From an uncultured Nitrospira sp. (GTDB taxonomy: Bacteria > Nitrospirota > Nitrospiria > Nitrospirales > Nitrospiraceae): 54,262 nucleotides of DNA. Shown in pieces: positions 35,119 to 44,284 of the stretch. The DNA lies in the NCBI GenBank assembly GCA_902500775.1, contig CABVRZ010000032.1, forward strand, positions 1 through 54,262, written 5' to 3'. The notes under the pieces were generated by a model that made no database searches, had not been told where the DNA came from, and saw only the letters and a list, made by a program, of their open reading frames with translations. Each line of letters begins with the position of its first letter. The stretch's first letter is position 1. The translations under genes and the position numbers were made by a program.

Positions 35119-36363
35119 ATGGCCTTTGAAGATCAAAGAACCACCGTTTACAAGGTTGATCCGGAGCATCCGGAAAGCGAAACGCTTCCGACGCTGCGCA
35201 CGGAGGAGCTCCTACTCAACATGGGGCCCCAACACCCGAGCACGCATGGTGTGCTCAAGGTCATCTTAGAGTTGGAGGGGGAACGGCTCGTGAAGTCCAC
35301 CCCGGTCATGGGTTTCCTCCATCGAGGAGTCGAAAAACTCGCAGAGGAGGGGACCTATCATCAGTTCATTCCTCATACGGATCGGCTGGACTACGTCTGT
35401 GCGATGTATAACAACTTTGCATACTGTCGAGCTGTTGAAAAGCTCCTGAACTTACAAGTGCCGGAGCGCGCAGAATACTTACGGACGATTGTCGCTGAAG
35501 TGCAACGCATCATCGGCCATCAATTTTGGCTGAGCGCTCAGGCTCTCGATATCGGTGCGATGACGGTGTTCTTCTATTGTTTCCGAGATCGAGAAATTCT
35601 GCTGGACTGGTTTGATGAACTGTGCGGGGCGCGTTTGACGACCAGTTGGTATCGAATCGGCGGAGTGGAGCGCGATCTGACTCCCTCGTTGATCGATAAA
35701 TTAAAGCAGTTCCTCGATTATTTCCCGCCAAAAATCGATGAATATCAGGTGTTTCTAGAGAAGAATCGTATTTGGCTCGGACGTACTAAAGGGGTCGCCG
35801 TCATTTCTGCAGAAGACGCCGTTAGTTTTGGGCTGAGCGGGCCGGTCCTGCGCGGATCCGGTGTTGACTATGACCTGCGTAAGTATGAGCCCTATAGCGC
35901 CTATCCAAAGTGTGAGTTTAGTGTGCCGGTGGGAAAAAACGGCGACACCTATGATCGGTATTGGATTCGGATGATGGAGCTATATGAGAGCGTCAAGATT
36001 ATCCGGCAATGTCTGGAGCAGATGCAGGAAGGTCCGATCATGGCGGATGCTCCGAGCATCACGCTGCCGCCGAAGGAACGAGTTTTCACGAACCTGGAAG
36101 CGATGATCCAGCAATTCAAACTGTTCTCGCAGGGGTTTGATGCTCCTCCGGGAGAAATCTATTGCGGCACAGAAGCACACAAAGGGGAACTCGGTTTTCA
36201 TATTGTCAGTACAGGTGGGGGAAAGCCGTATCGACTGAAAATTCGTGCCCCATCTTTTATCCATATGGGTGCCTTCGATCATATGGCCAGAGGATACATG
36301 ATTTCTGATGCCTGCACGATTTTCGGGACCTACGATATTGTGATGGGTGAATGTGATCGATAG
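35119..36363 (+). CDS. nuoD: NADH-quinone oxidoreductase subunit D
   Basis: A 414-residue 49-kDa subunit forming the quinone site with NuoB. NMGPQHPSTHGVL carries the conserved His-Pro loop, and the fold related to NiFe hydrogenase is complete, ending FGTYDIVMGECDR, where the usual ending is DIVFGEVDR. It is followed by a 57-nt spacer before nuoG; nuoE and nuoF, usually placed here, are absent. The spacer holds only a 9-codon ORF. Confidence 0.97.
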   Translation: MAFEDQRTTVYKVDPEHPESETLPTLRTEELLLNMGPQHPSTHGVLKVILELEGERLVKSTPVMGFLHRGVEKLAEEGTYHQFIPHTDRLDYVCAMYNNFAYCRAVEKLLNLQVPERAEYLRTIVAEVQRIIGHQFWLSAQALDIGAMTVFFYCFRDREILLDWFDELCGARLTTSWYRIGGVERDLTPSLIDKLKQFLDYFPPKIDEYQVFLEKNRIWLGRTKGVAVISAEDAVSFGLSGPVLRGSGVDYDLRKYEPYSAYPKCEFSVPVGKNGDTYDRYWIRMMELYESVKIIRQCLEQMQEGPIMADAPSITLPPKERVFTNLEAMIQQFKLFSQGFDAPPGEIYCGTEAHKGELGFHIVSTGGGKPYRLKIRAPSFIHMGAFDHMARGYMISDACTIFGTYDIVMGECDR

Positions 36364-36420
36364 TGAGTATGGAATTTCGATTCAACGTGAAGAAGTAACG
36401 ACCTAAAACCGGATCAAGTT

Positions 36421-39114
36421 ATGGGACTGAAGCCAGCAACAAATCCCGACGTTGAAGCCACAAGCATCGAATTGAGCATTGACGGAAAAACCGTTACAGC
36501 AAAGGACGGGGTGTCACTCTACGACGTCATCTCCGTGACAGGAAAGATCATTCCGGCGATGTGTTACCACTACACATTCGACCCGTTTGGTTCCTGTGGC
36601 ATGTGCCTTGTCATGCAGGAAGGCAAAAAGGCGCCTGTTCGATCGTGCACCGCGAAAGCAACAGCGGGGATGGTGATTCGTACCGAAGGGGAAGATCTCT
36701 TCCTTGCCCGTAAGAAAGCGGTTGAGAAACACCTGTCGGTGCATCCCCTTGATTGTCCGGTCTGCGATGCGGACGGCCATTGCGAATTACAAGACATGGC
36801 GTTCCAGCATGGCGTGACCAACTTGGCCAATGCGAAGCAGAAATTTATTCCGGAAGATACCCGCAGTCCCGTGCTTGATTTCAACATGAATCGCTGTATC
36901 GCCTGCGCGGAGTGCATCAATGTCTGCAAAGACGTTCTGATGATCGACGCGCTGCAGTTCATGAAAAAGGGCGGATTCAACCAAGTGGTGGCGAAAGGCG
37001 ACTTGGCCCTGAATTGTGAATTCTGCGGAGACTGTCTTGCGGTCTGTCCGGTCGGTGCGATTACGAACAAATTTTCCAAGTATCTCTACAAACCCTGGCA
37101 GATGAAAAAGACGACAACCACCTGCAATTATTGCGGAGATGGGTGCCAGATGTACTTGGAAACGAAAGATGAAGAAGTCGTCCGGGTCACCTCGCCGCTG
37201 TCGTGGAAAAATAAATGGGGTGATCGATCTGATACAGCCAAAGGGCATGGCGGGCTGTGTGTGCGGGGACGTTTTGGATTTGAATCGCTCGATAGTCAGA
37301 GTCGGCTCGTTCAACCCTTGGTTCGTGAAAGCGGACGCTTGGTTGAAAAGCCATGGTTGGAGACTATGCACGCCCTCGTCGACCGATTCGTTGAAATCAA
37401 ACGTCAGCATGGTCCCGATGCCATCGCCGGGCTCGTGACGGCTCGGTGTACCAATGAAGAGCTATATCTGTTTCAGAAACTCATGCGCACGGCGTTCGGA
37501 ACCAACCAGCTGGATAGTAGCGCGCGCTACGGCCATATGAACTTTGTGCTGGCGTCCAAGCATGCCATCGGCCTGGGCAGGACATCAAATGATTGGGAGG
37601 ATCTCACAAAGGCGAAAGCAATTCTCGTGATCGGTTCCAATATTACGGAGACGAACCCGCTTACGGCCGTACGCATTAAGGAGGCGGTACGCGTGTACAG
37701 GGCTCAGGTGGTCACACTCGACAGTGCCATTACGAATATGAGTAAGCTGGCCTCGCATCCGTTTCTAATCAAGCCCGGGACAGAAGGCGCGGTGATCGAT
37801 GGACTTGTCAAGACAGCCATTGATTTGGATGTCGTGGACGAAACGGTTGTCGGAAAGCATCCTCAGGCATTTGAGGCGATCAAGAAAGCCGTGGCCAACC
37901 TGTCAATGGAACACGTGACTGCGCAGACGGGATTGGACGGCGAGGTCTTCCAGGACATTGTCAGAATTTTTGCCGAATCACCGAGATCAATCATCCTGTG
38001 TGCGGAAGGAATTGTCCGGAGGACGAACGGCTATCAGAATGTCCTCAAGCTGATGGATCTGGCCTGGATTACCGGAAAGCTCGGTCGGCCGGGATGTGGG
38101 GTGAGTACGGTGACTGAGGAGCCCAATGAGCAGGGCGCGGTCGATATGGGCACGGTGTCTGAATTCCTTCCAGGACAGGGACGATATGATGATCCAGGAG
38201 TGCGTGATCGTTTTGCCAAGGCCTGGGACACCGCGCTACCTCCTCTGGGGTCTGGAGCGCACCTGGTTGAAATTTTGAAGCGGTGTCGGACTGGCCAGAT
38301 CAAGGCCTTGTATATCCTGGGCGAAAATCCGTTGGCTACGCTTCCGGCCTCCATGGAGGTACGGGCTGGACTCGAACGGCTTGAATTATTGGTTGTCCAG
38401 GATCCGTTTTTGACTGATACGGCAAAGCTAGCGCATTTTGTGCTCCCGGCCTGTACCTATGCAGAAAAGGACGGCACCTTTACGAATTTCGAGGGACGGG
38501 TCCTTCGTGTTCGACAAGCGATGGATCTGCGTGGAGAAAGTCTGCCGGATTGGCACATCATGACCGCTCTAGCCAATGCGCTGGGATGCCAATGGGACTA
38601 TGAATCCGCAAATGATATCCAAAGCGAGATCATGAAGCTGCTGCCCGGGTACTACAATCTCGGTCAGCTCCGCAAGACCACGCCGGGGCCAGACACGTAC
38701 TTATCCAAGGGGTATGCGACAGAAGTCATGGAGCGATATCGGGCAACTCCTGAAGTCAAAGCACCGACTCGCCCGTTTGCACTGTTGATGGGACAGCTGC
38801 TGATGCATTCGGGGAAACTATCGACTCAGGCGGCCGGTCTAATCACGATCGCTCCGAACACGGCGAAGCTGCGGATGAATGTGCGAGATCTGGAAGGCCT
38901 AGGTCTGCAGGAGGGAGCGAAGGTGCGCCTGACGTCGGACCGTGGTTCTCTCCAGATCGCCGTACAGGCGGATCAGTCGGTTGCCCCAGGCACCTGCTTT
39001 TTCCCTGAACATTTTAATGAGCCTCCGGTAAAAGATTTGATGACAGTGACCGTCGACGCCACGACCGGCGTCCCGTCATTCAAGCAGATGTGGGTCAATG
39101 TTGAACCAGTATGA
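36421..39114 (+). CDS. nuoG: NADH-quinone oxidoreductase subunit G, formate-dehydrogenase-like
   Basis: An 897-residue iron-sulfur subunit. The N-terminus carries a [2Fe-2S] ferredoxin fold (GSCGMCLV), the H-x3-C-x2-C-x5-C cluster site (HPLDCPVCDADGHC), then two [4Fe-4S] motifs (CIACAECINVC and CEFCGDCLAVCP) and a further CNYCGDGC...C site. The remainder is a molybdopterin-oxidoreductase fold with a C-terminal dinucleotide-binding domain (about 770-890), resembling formate dehydrogenase alpha. The residue in the position of catalytic Cys/Sec appears to be Tyr (SSARYGH), so formate activity is unlikely. With no nuoE/nuoF nearby it probably accepts or donates electrons through ferredoxin or another partner. 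Confidence 0.93.
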   Translation: MGLKPATNPDVEATSIELSIDGKTVTAKDGVSLYDVISVTGKIIPAMCYHYTFDPFGSCGMCLVMQEGKKAPVRSCTAKATAGMVIRTEGEDLFLARKKAVEKHLSVHPLDCPVCDADGHCELQDMAFQHGVTNLANAKQKFIPEDTRSPVLDFNMNRCIACAECINVCKDVLMIDALQFMKKGGFNQVVAKGDLALNCEFCGDCLAVCPVGAITNKFSKYLYKPWQMKKTTTTCNYCGDGCQMYLETKDEEVVRVTSPLSWKNKWGDRSDTAKGHGGLCVRGRFGFESLDSQSRLVQPLVRESGRLVEKPWLETMHALVDRFVEIKRQHGPDAIAGLVTARCTNEELYLFQKLMRTAFGTNQLDSSARYGHMNFVLASKHAIGLGRTSNDWEDLTKAKAILVIGSNITETNPLTAVRIKEAVRVYRAQVVTLDSAITNMSKLASHPFLIKPGTEGAVIDGLVKTAIDLDVVDETVVGKHPQAFEAIKKAVANLSMEHVTAQTGLDGEVFQDIVRIFAESPRSIILCAEGIVRRTNGYQNVLKLMDLAWITGKLGRPGCGVSTVTEEPNEQGAVDMGTVSEFLPGQGRYDDPGVRDRFAKAWDTALPPLGSGAHLVEILKRCRTGQIKALYILGENPLATLPASMEVRAGLERLELLVVQDPFLTDTAKLAHFVLPACTYAEKDGTFTNFEGRVLRVRQAMDLRGESLPDWHIMTALANALGCQWDYESANDIQSEIMKLLPGYYNLGQLRKTTPGPDTYLSKGYATEVMERYRATPEVKAPTRPFALLMGQLLMHSGKLSTQAAGLITIAPNTAKLRMNVRDLEGLGLQEGAKVRLTSDRGSLQIAVQADQSVAPGTCFFPEHFNEPPVKDLMTVTVDATTGVPSFKQMWVNVEPV

Positions 39115-39152
39115 TTCCAGGATGATGTTCGGTTGCTCATGACCAGGAGCCT

Positions 39153-39743
39153 ATGATGAGCGTCTCGGCTTTGACCAAAAAGATTCTCCATGCGGCCCTC
39201 TTTTATGAAATCTGGGACGCAATGAAAGTGACGTTTCGGCATATGCTCCATCGACCGATGACGTTTCAATATCCACGGGAGCACCGCACGATTCCGGACG
39301 CGCATCGAGGTGCCTTGGGATTGTTACGATACGATGATGGCCAGGAACGATGTGTCGGTTGCGATTTGTGCGAAGCCGCCTGCCCATCGCATTGCATTAA
39401 AGTGATCAGTGCCGAAGATACCACGCGACCGCTTCAACGGTATGCCAGTGAATTTTACATTGATATTACGAAATGCGTGTTCTGTGGGTACTGTGTCGAA
39501 GCCTGTCCCGTCAATGCGTTAGCCATGACTAAGATGTATGAGTACTCCACTCATGATAAGCGGAGTCTCTTGTTCGACAAAAACCGTCTGTACGATATTG
39601 GCGAGCGGCATCTCGAGGATGGGAAGAAGTACTTGTATGCGCACAATCAAGAAAAGAACGTCGAAGAGAGCCGAGCGTATCGATACTACTTCCCGCAGTC
39701 AGTCGCTCAATCGACACAATCGCCTCCAAAGCATCTGAGTTGA
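39153..39743 (+). CDS. nuoI: NADH-quinone oxidoreductase subunit I, 2x[4Fe-4S]
   Basis: A 196-residue ferredoxin-type subunit. Two motifs, CVGCDLCEAACP and CVFCGYCVEACP, bind clusters N6a and N6b that pass electrons to N2. The N-terminal helix docks on the membrane arm. The start at 39153 (MMSV) or the next codon is equally possible. It comes straight after nuoG with 38 nt between, where nuoH would be expected. Confidence 0.96.
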   Translation: MMSVSALTKKILHAALFYEIWDAMKVTFRHMLHRPMTFQYPREHRTIPDAHRGALGLLRYDDGQERCVGCDLCEAACPSHCIKVISAEDTTRPLQRYASEFYIDITKCVFCGYCVEACPVNALAMTKMYEYSTHDKRSLLFDKNRLYDIGERHLEDGKKYLYAHNQEKNVEESRAYRYYFPQSVAQSTQSPPKHLS

Positions 39744-39752
39744 GCCGACAAC

Positions 39753-40280
39753 ATGATCTTGGTATTTTTCTCGTACTTTGCATTGGTCAGTATTGCCGCC
39801 GGAGTCTTCACGGTCGCCCTGCGCAACCCTGTCCACTGCGCCTTATCATTGCTCGTCTTGCTCATGCATGTCTCCGGTTTGTTCATTCTGTTGAACGCCG
39901 AATTTCTGTGGGCGGTGCAGGTTATTGTCTATGTCGGGGCGATTTTGGTGCTCTATCTCTTTGTGCTGATGTTGATGAATCTGAAAACGGACGAGCGCTA
40001 CTTCCACTCCTCGGCGCCGTATTTTGCCGGGTTGTCGGCGTTAGGGGCTCTGTACGTACTCTTTCTCCTCCTCCAATCTCCGTTTGATGGGGCCAAGGGA
40101 GGGGTGTCTGCTGGTGCGGTGTTGCAAGAGGGCAATACCTATGCAGTTGGTATCAAGATGTTTAGTGATCATCTCTTACAGTTTGAAATAGTGGGAATCT
40201 TTCTGCTCGGGGCGATCATCGGTGCCATTGTGTTGGCAAAAACGCCGAAAACCTTAGAGGCTGGGCAGGACCGTCGATGA
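39753..40280 (+). CDS. nuoJ: NADH-quinone oxidoreductase subunit J
   Basis: A 175-residue membrane subunit with five helices. The segment [23 protein letters not shown] in helix 3 contains the pi-bulge region typical of NuoJ/ND6. Its stop overlaps the nuoK start by 4 nt (ATGA), the usual J-K coupling. Confidence 0.95.
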   Translation: MILVFFSYFALVSIAAGVFTVALRNPVHCALSLLVLLMHVSGLFILLNAEFLWAVQVIVYVGAILVLYLFVLMLMNLKTDERYFHSSAPYFAGLSALGALYVLFLLLQSPFDGAKGGVSAGAVLQEGNTYAVGIKMFSDHLLQFEIVGIFLLGAIIGAIVLAKTPKTLEAGQDRR

Positions 40281-40579
40281 TCCCGCTGTCCGCTTATGTC
40301 GCTGTGAGTGCCGTTCTGTTTATGACGGGATTACTGGGCGTCCTGATTCGGCGGAACTTTATCATCGTGCTCATGTCCGTCGAGGTGATGTTGAATGCAG
40401 CGAACATCAATCTGGTCGCTTTCTCACACTATCTCGAATCGATGGCCGGGCAGCTTGTGGCGTTGTTTATCATCGCAATTGCCGCTGGGGAAGCGGCTAT
40501 TGGGTTGGCCATTATCATTGTGGTCTTTCGGAGTAAGATTTCGACGAATGTAGACGAAATGAACCTTTTGAAGTGGTAG
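40277..40579 (+). CDS. nuoK: NADH-quinone oxidoreductase subunit K
   Basis: A 100-residue three-helix subunit of exactly the expected size. Conserved Glu residues appear in [16 protein letters not shown] and [17 protein letters not shown], the buried acids needed for proton transfer. Translationally coupled to nuoJ. A 135-nt gap without coding potential separates it from nuoL. Confidence 0.96.
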   Translation: MIPLSAYVAVSAVLFMTGLLGVLIRRNFIIVLMSVEVMLNAANINLVAFSHYLESMAGQLVALFIIAIAAGEAAIGLAIIIVVFRSKISTNVDEMNLLKW

Positions 40580-40714
40580 CAGGATGTTGAGAGCGGCATC
40601 GTGTTCTGTCTTCGGTGCTCCATGCCCTCAAAATTGCCCCCAGCGGATGCAGTAGGACCTGGTTTCACCAGCCTTCTCGCTTAGCTGAGCATCCTGAGAA
40701 AAACGTAGGACGTT

Positions 40715-42691
40715 GTGTCTGATGTAACAGATCTCCTGATCAAATTGATTCCCGTGTTTCCACTGCTTGCGGTCATCGCGAACGGTGTCTTTGGCAATCG
40801 GTACTCGCATGAACTGGCCCATCGGTTAGCCTGGGGGTCTGTCGGCCTATCCTTTTTGTGTACGATCGGGGTGTTTGCGGATGTCTTGCGGACAGGTGTG
40901 TCGCATGAAGTCGTTGTGTATCGATGGATTTTCGGCGGAGATTTGACGATCAATCTTGCCTACCTGGTTGATCCGTTGACGTGTGCCTGGCTGCTGGTCG
41001 TGACCGGCGTGGGTTTTCTGATTCACGTCTATTCTGTCGGGTATATGCATGGGGAGGTCGGGTTTACCCGCTTCTTCACGTACATGAATCTGTTCATGGT
41101 CTCCATGTTGCTCCTGGTCATGGGGAACAACTATCTGGTGTTGTTTATCGGCTGGGAGGGTGTGGGGCTCTGTTCCTATCTCTTGATCGGGTACTACTAT
41201 GACAAGGTCTCTGCAGCGAAAGCCGCGTCCAAAGCCTTCGTTGTGAATCGGATCGGGGACGCCGGTTTTCTCCTTGCCATCTTCCTGGTGTTTGTCAATT
41301 TCAAGACGCTGGACTATACAAAGGTCTTCGCTCAGCTTGGACAGCTGTCTCCCGAGATGGCCACAGCCATAGCGCTGTGTCTGCTCGTCGGTGCGGTTGG
41401 GAAATCTGCTCAACTGCCGCTCCATACTTGGTTACCTGATGCCATGGAGGGGCCGACCCCGGTCAGCGCACTCATTCACGCGGCGACAATGGTGACCGCC
41501 GGCGTCTACATGATCGTCCGCAATCACGCCATCTTTGATCTCTCTCCGTTTGCGATGTCCGTTGTGGCATTCGTGGGTGGTGGGACGGCTCTGTTCGCGG
41601 CAACGATCGGGTTGGTGCAGACCGACATCAAGCGTGTCTTGGCCTATTCGACGGTCAGCCAACTTGGGTACATGTTTCTGGGCTGCGGGATCGGTGCCTA
41701 CACGGCCTCGGTGTTTCATGTCATGACCCACGCCTTCTTCAAAGCGCTCTTGTTCCTGTCCGCCGGGTCGGTCATTCATGCTCTCGCGGGGGAGCAAGAT
41801 ATTCAAAAAATGGGTGGATTGAGTAAGCGCATACCGTGGACCCATCGTCTCTTTCTGATCGGCACCATTGCAATTGCGGGCCTTCCTCCTCTAGCAGGAT
41901 TCTGGAGCAAGGATGAGATTATGGCCCATGCTTTCAACACGCATCACTATCTGCTCTACACCCTGGCGGCAGCTGGCGCGCTGATGACATCGTTCTATAT
42001 GTTTCGTCTGACGTATTTGACCTTCTATGGATCCTCCAGGATGGATCATCATACCGAGGAGCACGTGCATGAATCTCCGATGGTGATGATCGCTCCTTTG
42101 ATGGTCCTCGCGTTTCTTTCAGGGTTTGGTGGATTGGCATTAGGATTTCCACCAGAACAGGGGTGGTTGCACGGGTTTTTGTCTCCGGTTGTTGGAAGTG
42201 AGACTGAGCATGAAGCCAGTGGGGGAATGACCATTCTCCTGATGGGTGTGGCGATTGCCATTGCCTTGATGGGGTGGGGACTTGCGCACTTCCTCTATGC
42301 CGTGAGCCCCGCGACGGCAGAGGGATGGGCTGAGAAGTTTTCCAGTGTGTATCGATTGCTTTTAAACAAATACTATATCGATGAATTGTACGACCTCCTC
42401 TTCGTCGAGCCTCTTAAACGCCTCGGAAGGATCCTGGATTGGTTTGATCGGACGATCATCGATGGTGTGGTGCGAGGAGTGGGTCATCTCGCTGATTGGG
42501 GTGCGTCCGGATCAACATGGGTTGAAAAGTACATCGTCTACGCCGGACTGAATGTCATCGGATATGGGAATCACCTCGCTGCCCGAGAGGGGCGAAAAAT
42601 GCAAAGCGGCATGGTGCATCATTATGCTGCGATTATTGTTGCAGGGATTTTTCTTCTAGCCCTGGTTGTTCAACTTGTCGTTCAGATGTAG
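40715..42691 (+). CDS. nuoL: NADH-quinone oxidoreductase subunit L with extended lateral helix
   Basis: A 658-residue antiporter-like subunit (E. coli NuoL is 613). The GTG at 40715 follows AGGA. The TM5 glutamate (FIGWEGVGLCSY) and TM7 lysine (GAVGKSAQLPLHTWLPDAMEG) are present. Near the C-terminus, between IDGVV (about 583) and KMQSG (about 630), I read about 26 residues more than in ordinary NuoL; this is where the lateral helix lies, and an extension there is reported for complex I with two NuoM subunits because the helix must span an extra subunit. Confidence 0.95.
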   Translation: MSDVTDLLIKLIPVFPLLAVIANGVFGNRYSHELAHRLAWGSVGLSFLCTIGVFADVLRTGVSHEVVVYRWIFGGDLTINLAYLVDPLTCAWLLVVTGVGFLIHVYSVGYMHGEVGFTRFFTYMNLFMVSMLLLVMGNNYLVLFIGWEGVGLCSYLLIGYYYDKVSAAKAASKAFVVNRIGDAGFLLAIFLVFVNFKTLDYTKVFAQLGQLSPEMATAIALCLLVGAVGKSAQLPLHTWLPDAMEGPTPVSALIHAATMVTAGVYMIVRNHAIFDLSPFAMSVVAFVGGGTALFAATIGLVQTDIKRVLAYSTVSQLGYMFLGCGIGAYTASVFHVMTHAFFKALLFLSAGSVIHALAGEQDIQKMGGLSKRIPWTHRLFLIGTIAIAGLPPLAGFWSKDEIMAHAFNTHHYLLYTLAAAGALMTSFYMFRLTYLTFYGSSRMDHHTEEHVHESPMVMIAPLMVLAFLSGFGGLALGFPPEQGWLHGFLSPVVGSETEHEASGGMTILLMGVAIAIALMGWGLAHFLYAVSPATAEGWAEKFSSVYRLLLNKYYIDELYDLLFVEPLKRLGRILDWFDRTIIDGVVRGVGHLADWGASGSTWVEKYIVYAGLNVIGYGNHLAAREGRKMQSGMVHHYAAIIVAGIFLLALVVQLVVQM

Positions 42692-42716
42692 GGAATAGCC
42701 TAAACCCACGGTCATC

Positions 42717-44273
42717 ATGCTCGAAGAGCTTACTGCGGTCTTTCCCATTCTGTCCTGTATTTTGTTTCTGCCCGTGGCGGGAGCCGTCGTCCTATGGTTG
42801 TTTGATGATGAGGACATGGTCCGAAGCTCGACGCTCACCATTGCCCTTGTGGAACTTGCCCTGACGTTGTTTGTCCTTCTCCGGTTTGTCCCTGAATCGG
42901 CCGCGATGCAGTTTGCGGAGCGAGTGCAATGGATCCCTGCATTGGGGATCAGCTATCACCTCGCCGTCGATGGGATCAGTGTCTTGTTCGTCGGCCTGAC
43001 AGCCTTCCTGACCGTTCTGGTTGTGGTCTATTCATGGGATACGATTCGACACCAAGTCAAACTGTACATGATGTGTCTCCTGGCGCTGGAAACGACGACC
43101 ATGGGGGTCTTTTTGTCGTTGGACTTGATCCTGTTCTTCGTGTTCTGGGAGCTGATGCTGATTCCCAGCTATTTCCTGATCAAGCTGTGGGGTGCGGGAG
43201 CTGACCGCCATTATGCGGCACTGAAGTTCGTCATATATACACTCTTAGGCAGCGTGTTTATGCTCGTGGGGATCGCACTACTGGACATCAATTACCACCA
43301 GTGGGCCTCGCTCCATCACAGCGATCATGCCTACTCGTTCGATCTACTTGAGTTGCTCACGGTCCCGATTCCTATCAGCCAACAGATCATCATCTTTTGG
43401 CTGATGTTCCTCGGGTTTGCGTTCAAAGCTCCGGTCTTTCCGTTCCACACCTGGTTGCCTGATGCCCTCTTAGAGGGTCCTATTGGGATGGCGGTTGTCT
43501 TAGCGGGCCTCAAGCTCGGGACCTTTGGCTTCATCCGTTTCAGCATTCCCCTTCTACCGGATGCTTCGAAGAGTGACACGATCGTGACGGTCGTCGTGGG
43601 TTTAGGGCTGTGCGCGATTCTGTATGGCGCGTGGATGGCGTTGGTTCAAGCTGATTTTCGGCGCTTGCTCGCCTACAGTAGCGTCAGCCATCTCGGTTTT
43701 GTGGTGGTGGGATTGTTTGCCTTGAATTATCAAGGTTTGCAGGGCAGCCTCCTGACGATGATCAATCTGGGGTTCAGCACGGCCGGACTCTTCTTCATTG
43801 CGGGGTTTCTGTATTCCCGCCAACAGACGACGGAATTGTCAGCGTTCGGAGGCATGGCAAAACAAGTACCGCTACTTGCAACTTTCTTTTTGATTATTGG
43901 CCTGGCGTCGATTGGACTCCCGGGCACCAACGGGTTTGTCGGTGAGTTTCTCATCCTGGTAGGTGCCTTTAAAGCCAAATGGTGGGTTGGGTCAGTTGCC
44001 GTACTTGGGGTGATTTTTGGTGCGGCCTATTTTCTCTGGTATTACGAGCGATCCATGCTGGGGCCACTCGGCAACTCCGTCAAGAGCACGATGAGTGATT
44101 TGCAACTGCGAGAGATGGTCATTGCGGCGTCTCTGTCCATCATGATCCTCTGGATCGGACTCTATCCGTCTCCGTTCTTGAAGATCATGAATGGCTCAGT
44201 TCAAGCGCTAGTTGATCGGCTGCATCACGAGACGACCGCCGCTCTCGATAACGATTTGACAGAAAGAAGGTAA
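42717..44273 (+). CDS. nuoM: NADH-quinone oxidoreductase subunit M, first copy
   Basis: A 518-residue antiporter-like subunit. TM5 Glu (FVFWELMLIPSYFLI), TM7 Lys (FAFKAPVFPFHTWLPDAL), TM8 Lys (VLAGLKLGTFGFIRF) and TM12 Glu (GFVGEFLILVG) are all readable, so the proton channel looks intact. It starts 25 nt after nuoL and is followed 11 nt later by a second nuoM. Confidence 0.95.
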   Translation: MLEELTAVFPILSCILFLPVAGAVVLWLFDDEDMVRSSTLTIALVELALTLFVLLRFVPESAAMQFAERVQWIPALGISYHLAVDGISVLFVGLTAFLTVLVVVYSWDTIRHQVKLYMMCLLALETTTMGVFLSLDLILFFVFWELMLIPSYFLIKLWGAGADRHYAALKFVIYTLLGSVFMLVGIALLDINYHQWASLHHSDHAYSFDLLELLTVPIPISQQIIIFWLMFLGFAFKAPVFPFHTWLPDALLEGPIGMAVVLAGLKLGTFGFIRFSIPLLPDASKSDTIVTVVVGLGLCAILYGAWMALVQADFRRLLAYSSVSHLGFVVVGLFALNYQGLQGSLLTMINLGFSTAGLFFIAGFLYSRQQTTELSAFGGMAKQVPLLATFFLIIGLASIGLPGTNGFVGEFLILVGAFKAKWWVGSVAVLGVIFGAAYFLWYYERSMLGPLGNSVKSTMSDLQLREMVIAASLSIMILWIGLYPSPFLKIMNGSVQALVDRLHHETTAALDNDLTERR

Positions 44274-44284
44274 CAGGCTTCGCA

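Noticed and set aside
36364..36420. Nine-codon ORF (MEFRFNVKK) in the nuoD-nuoG spacer, considered as a remnant of a lost subunit
   Set aside because: Too short to assign, and it does not resemble any part of NuoE, NuoF or NuoH.
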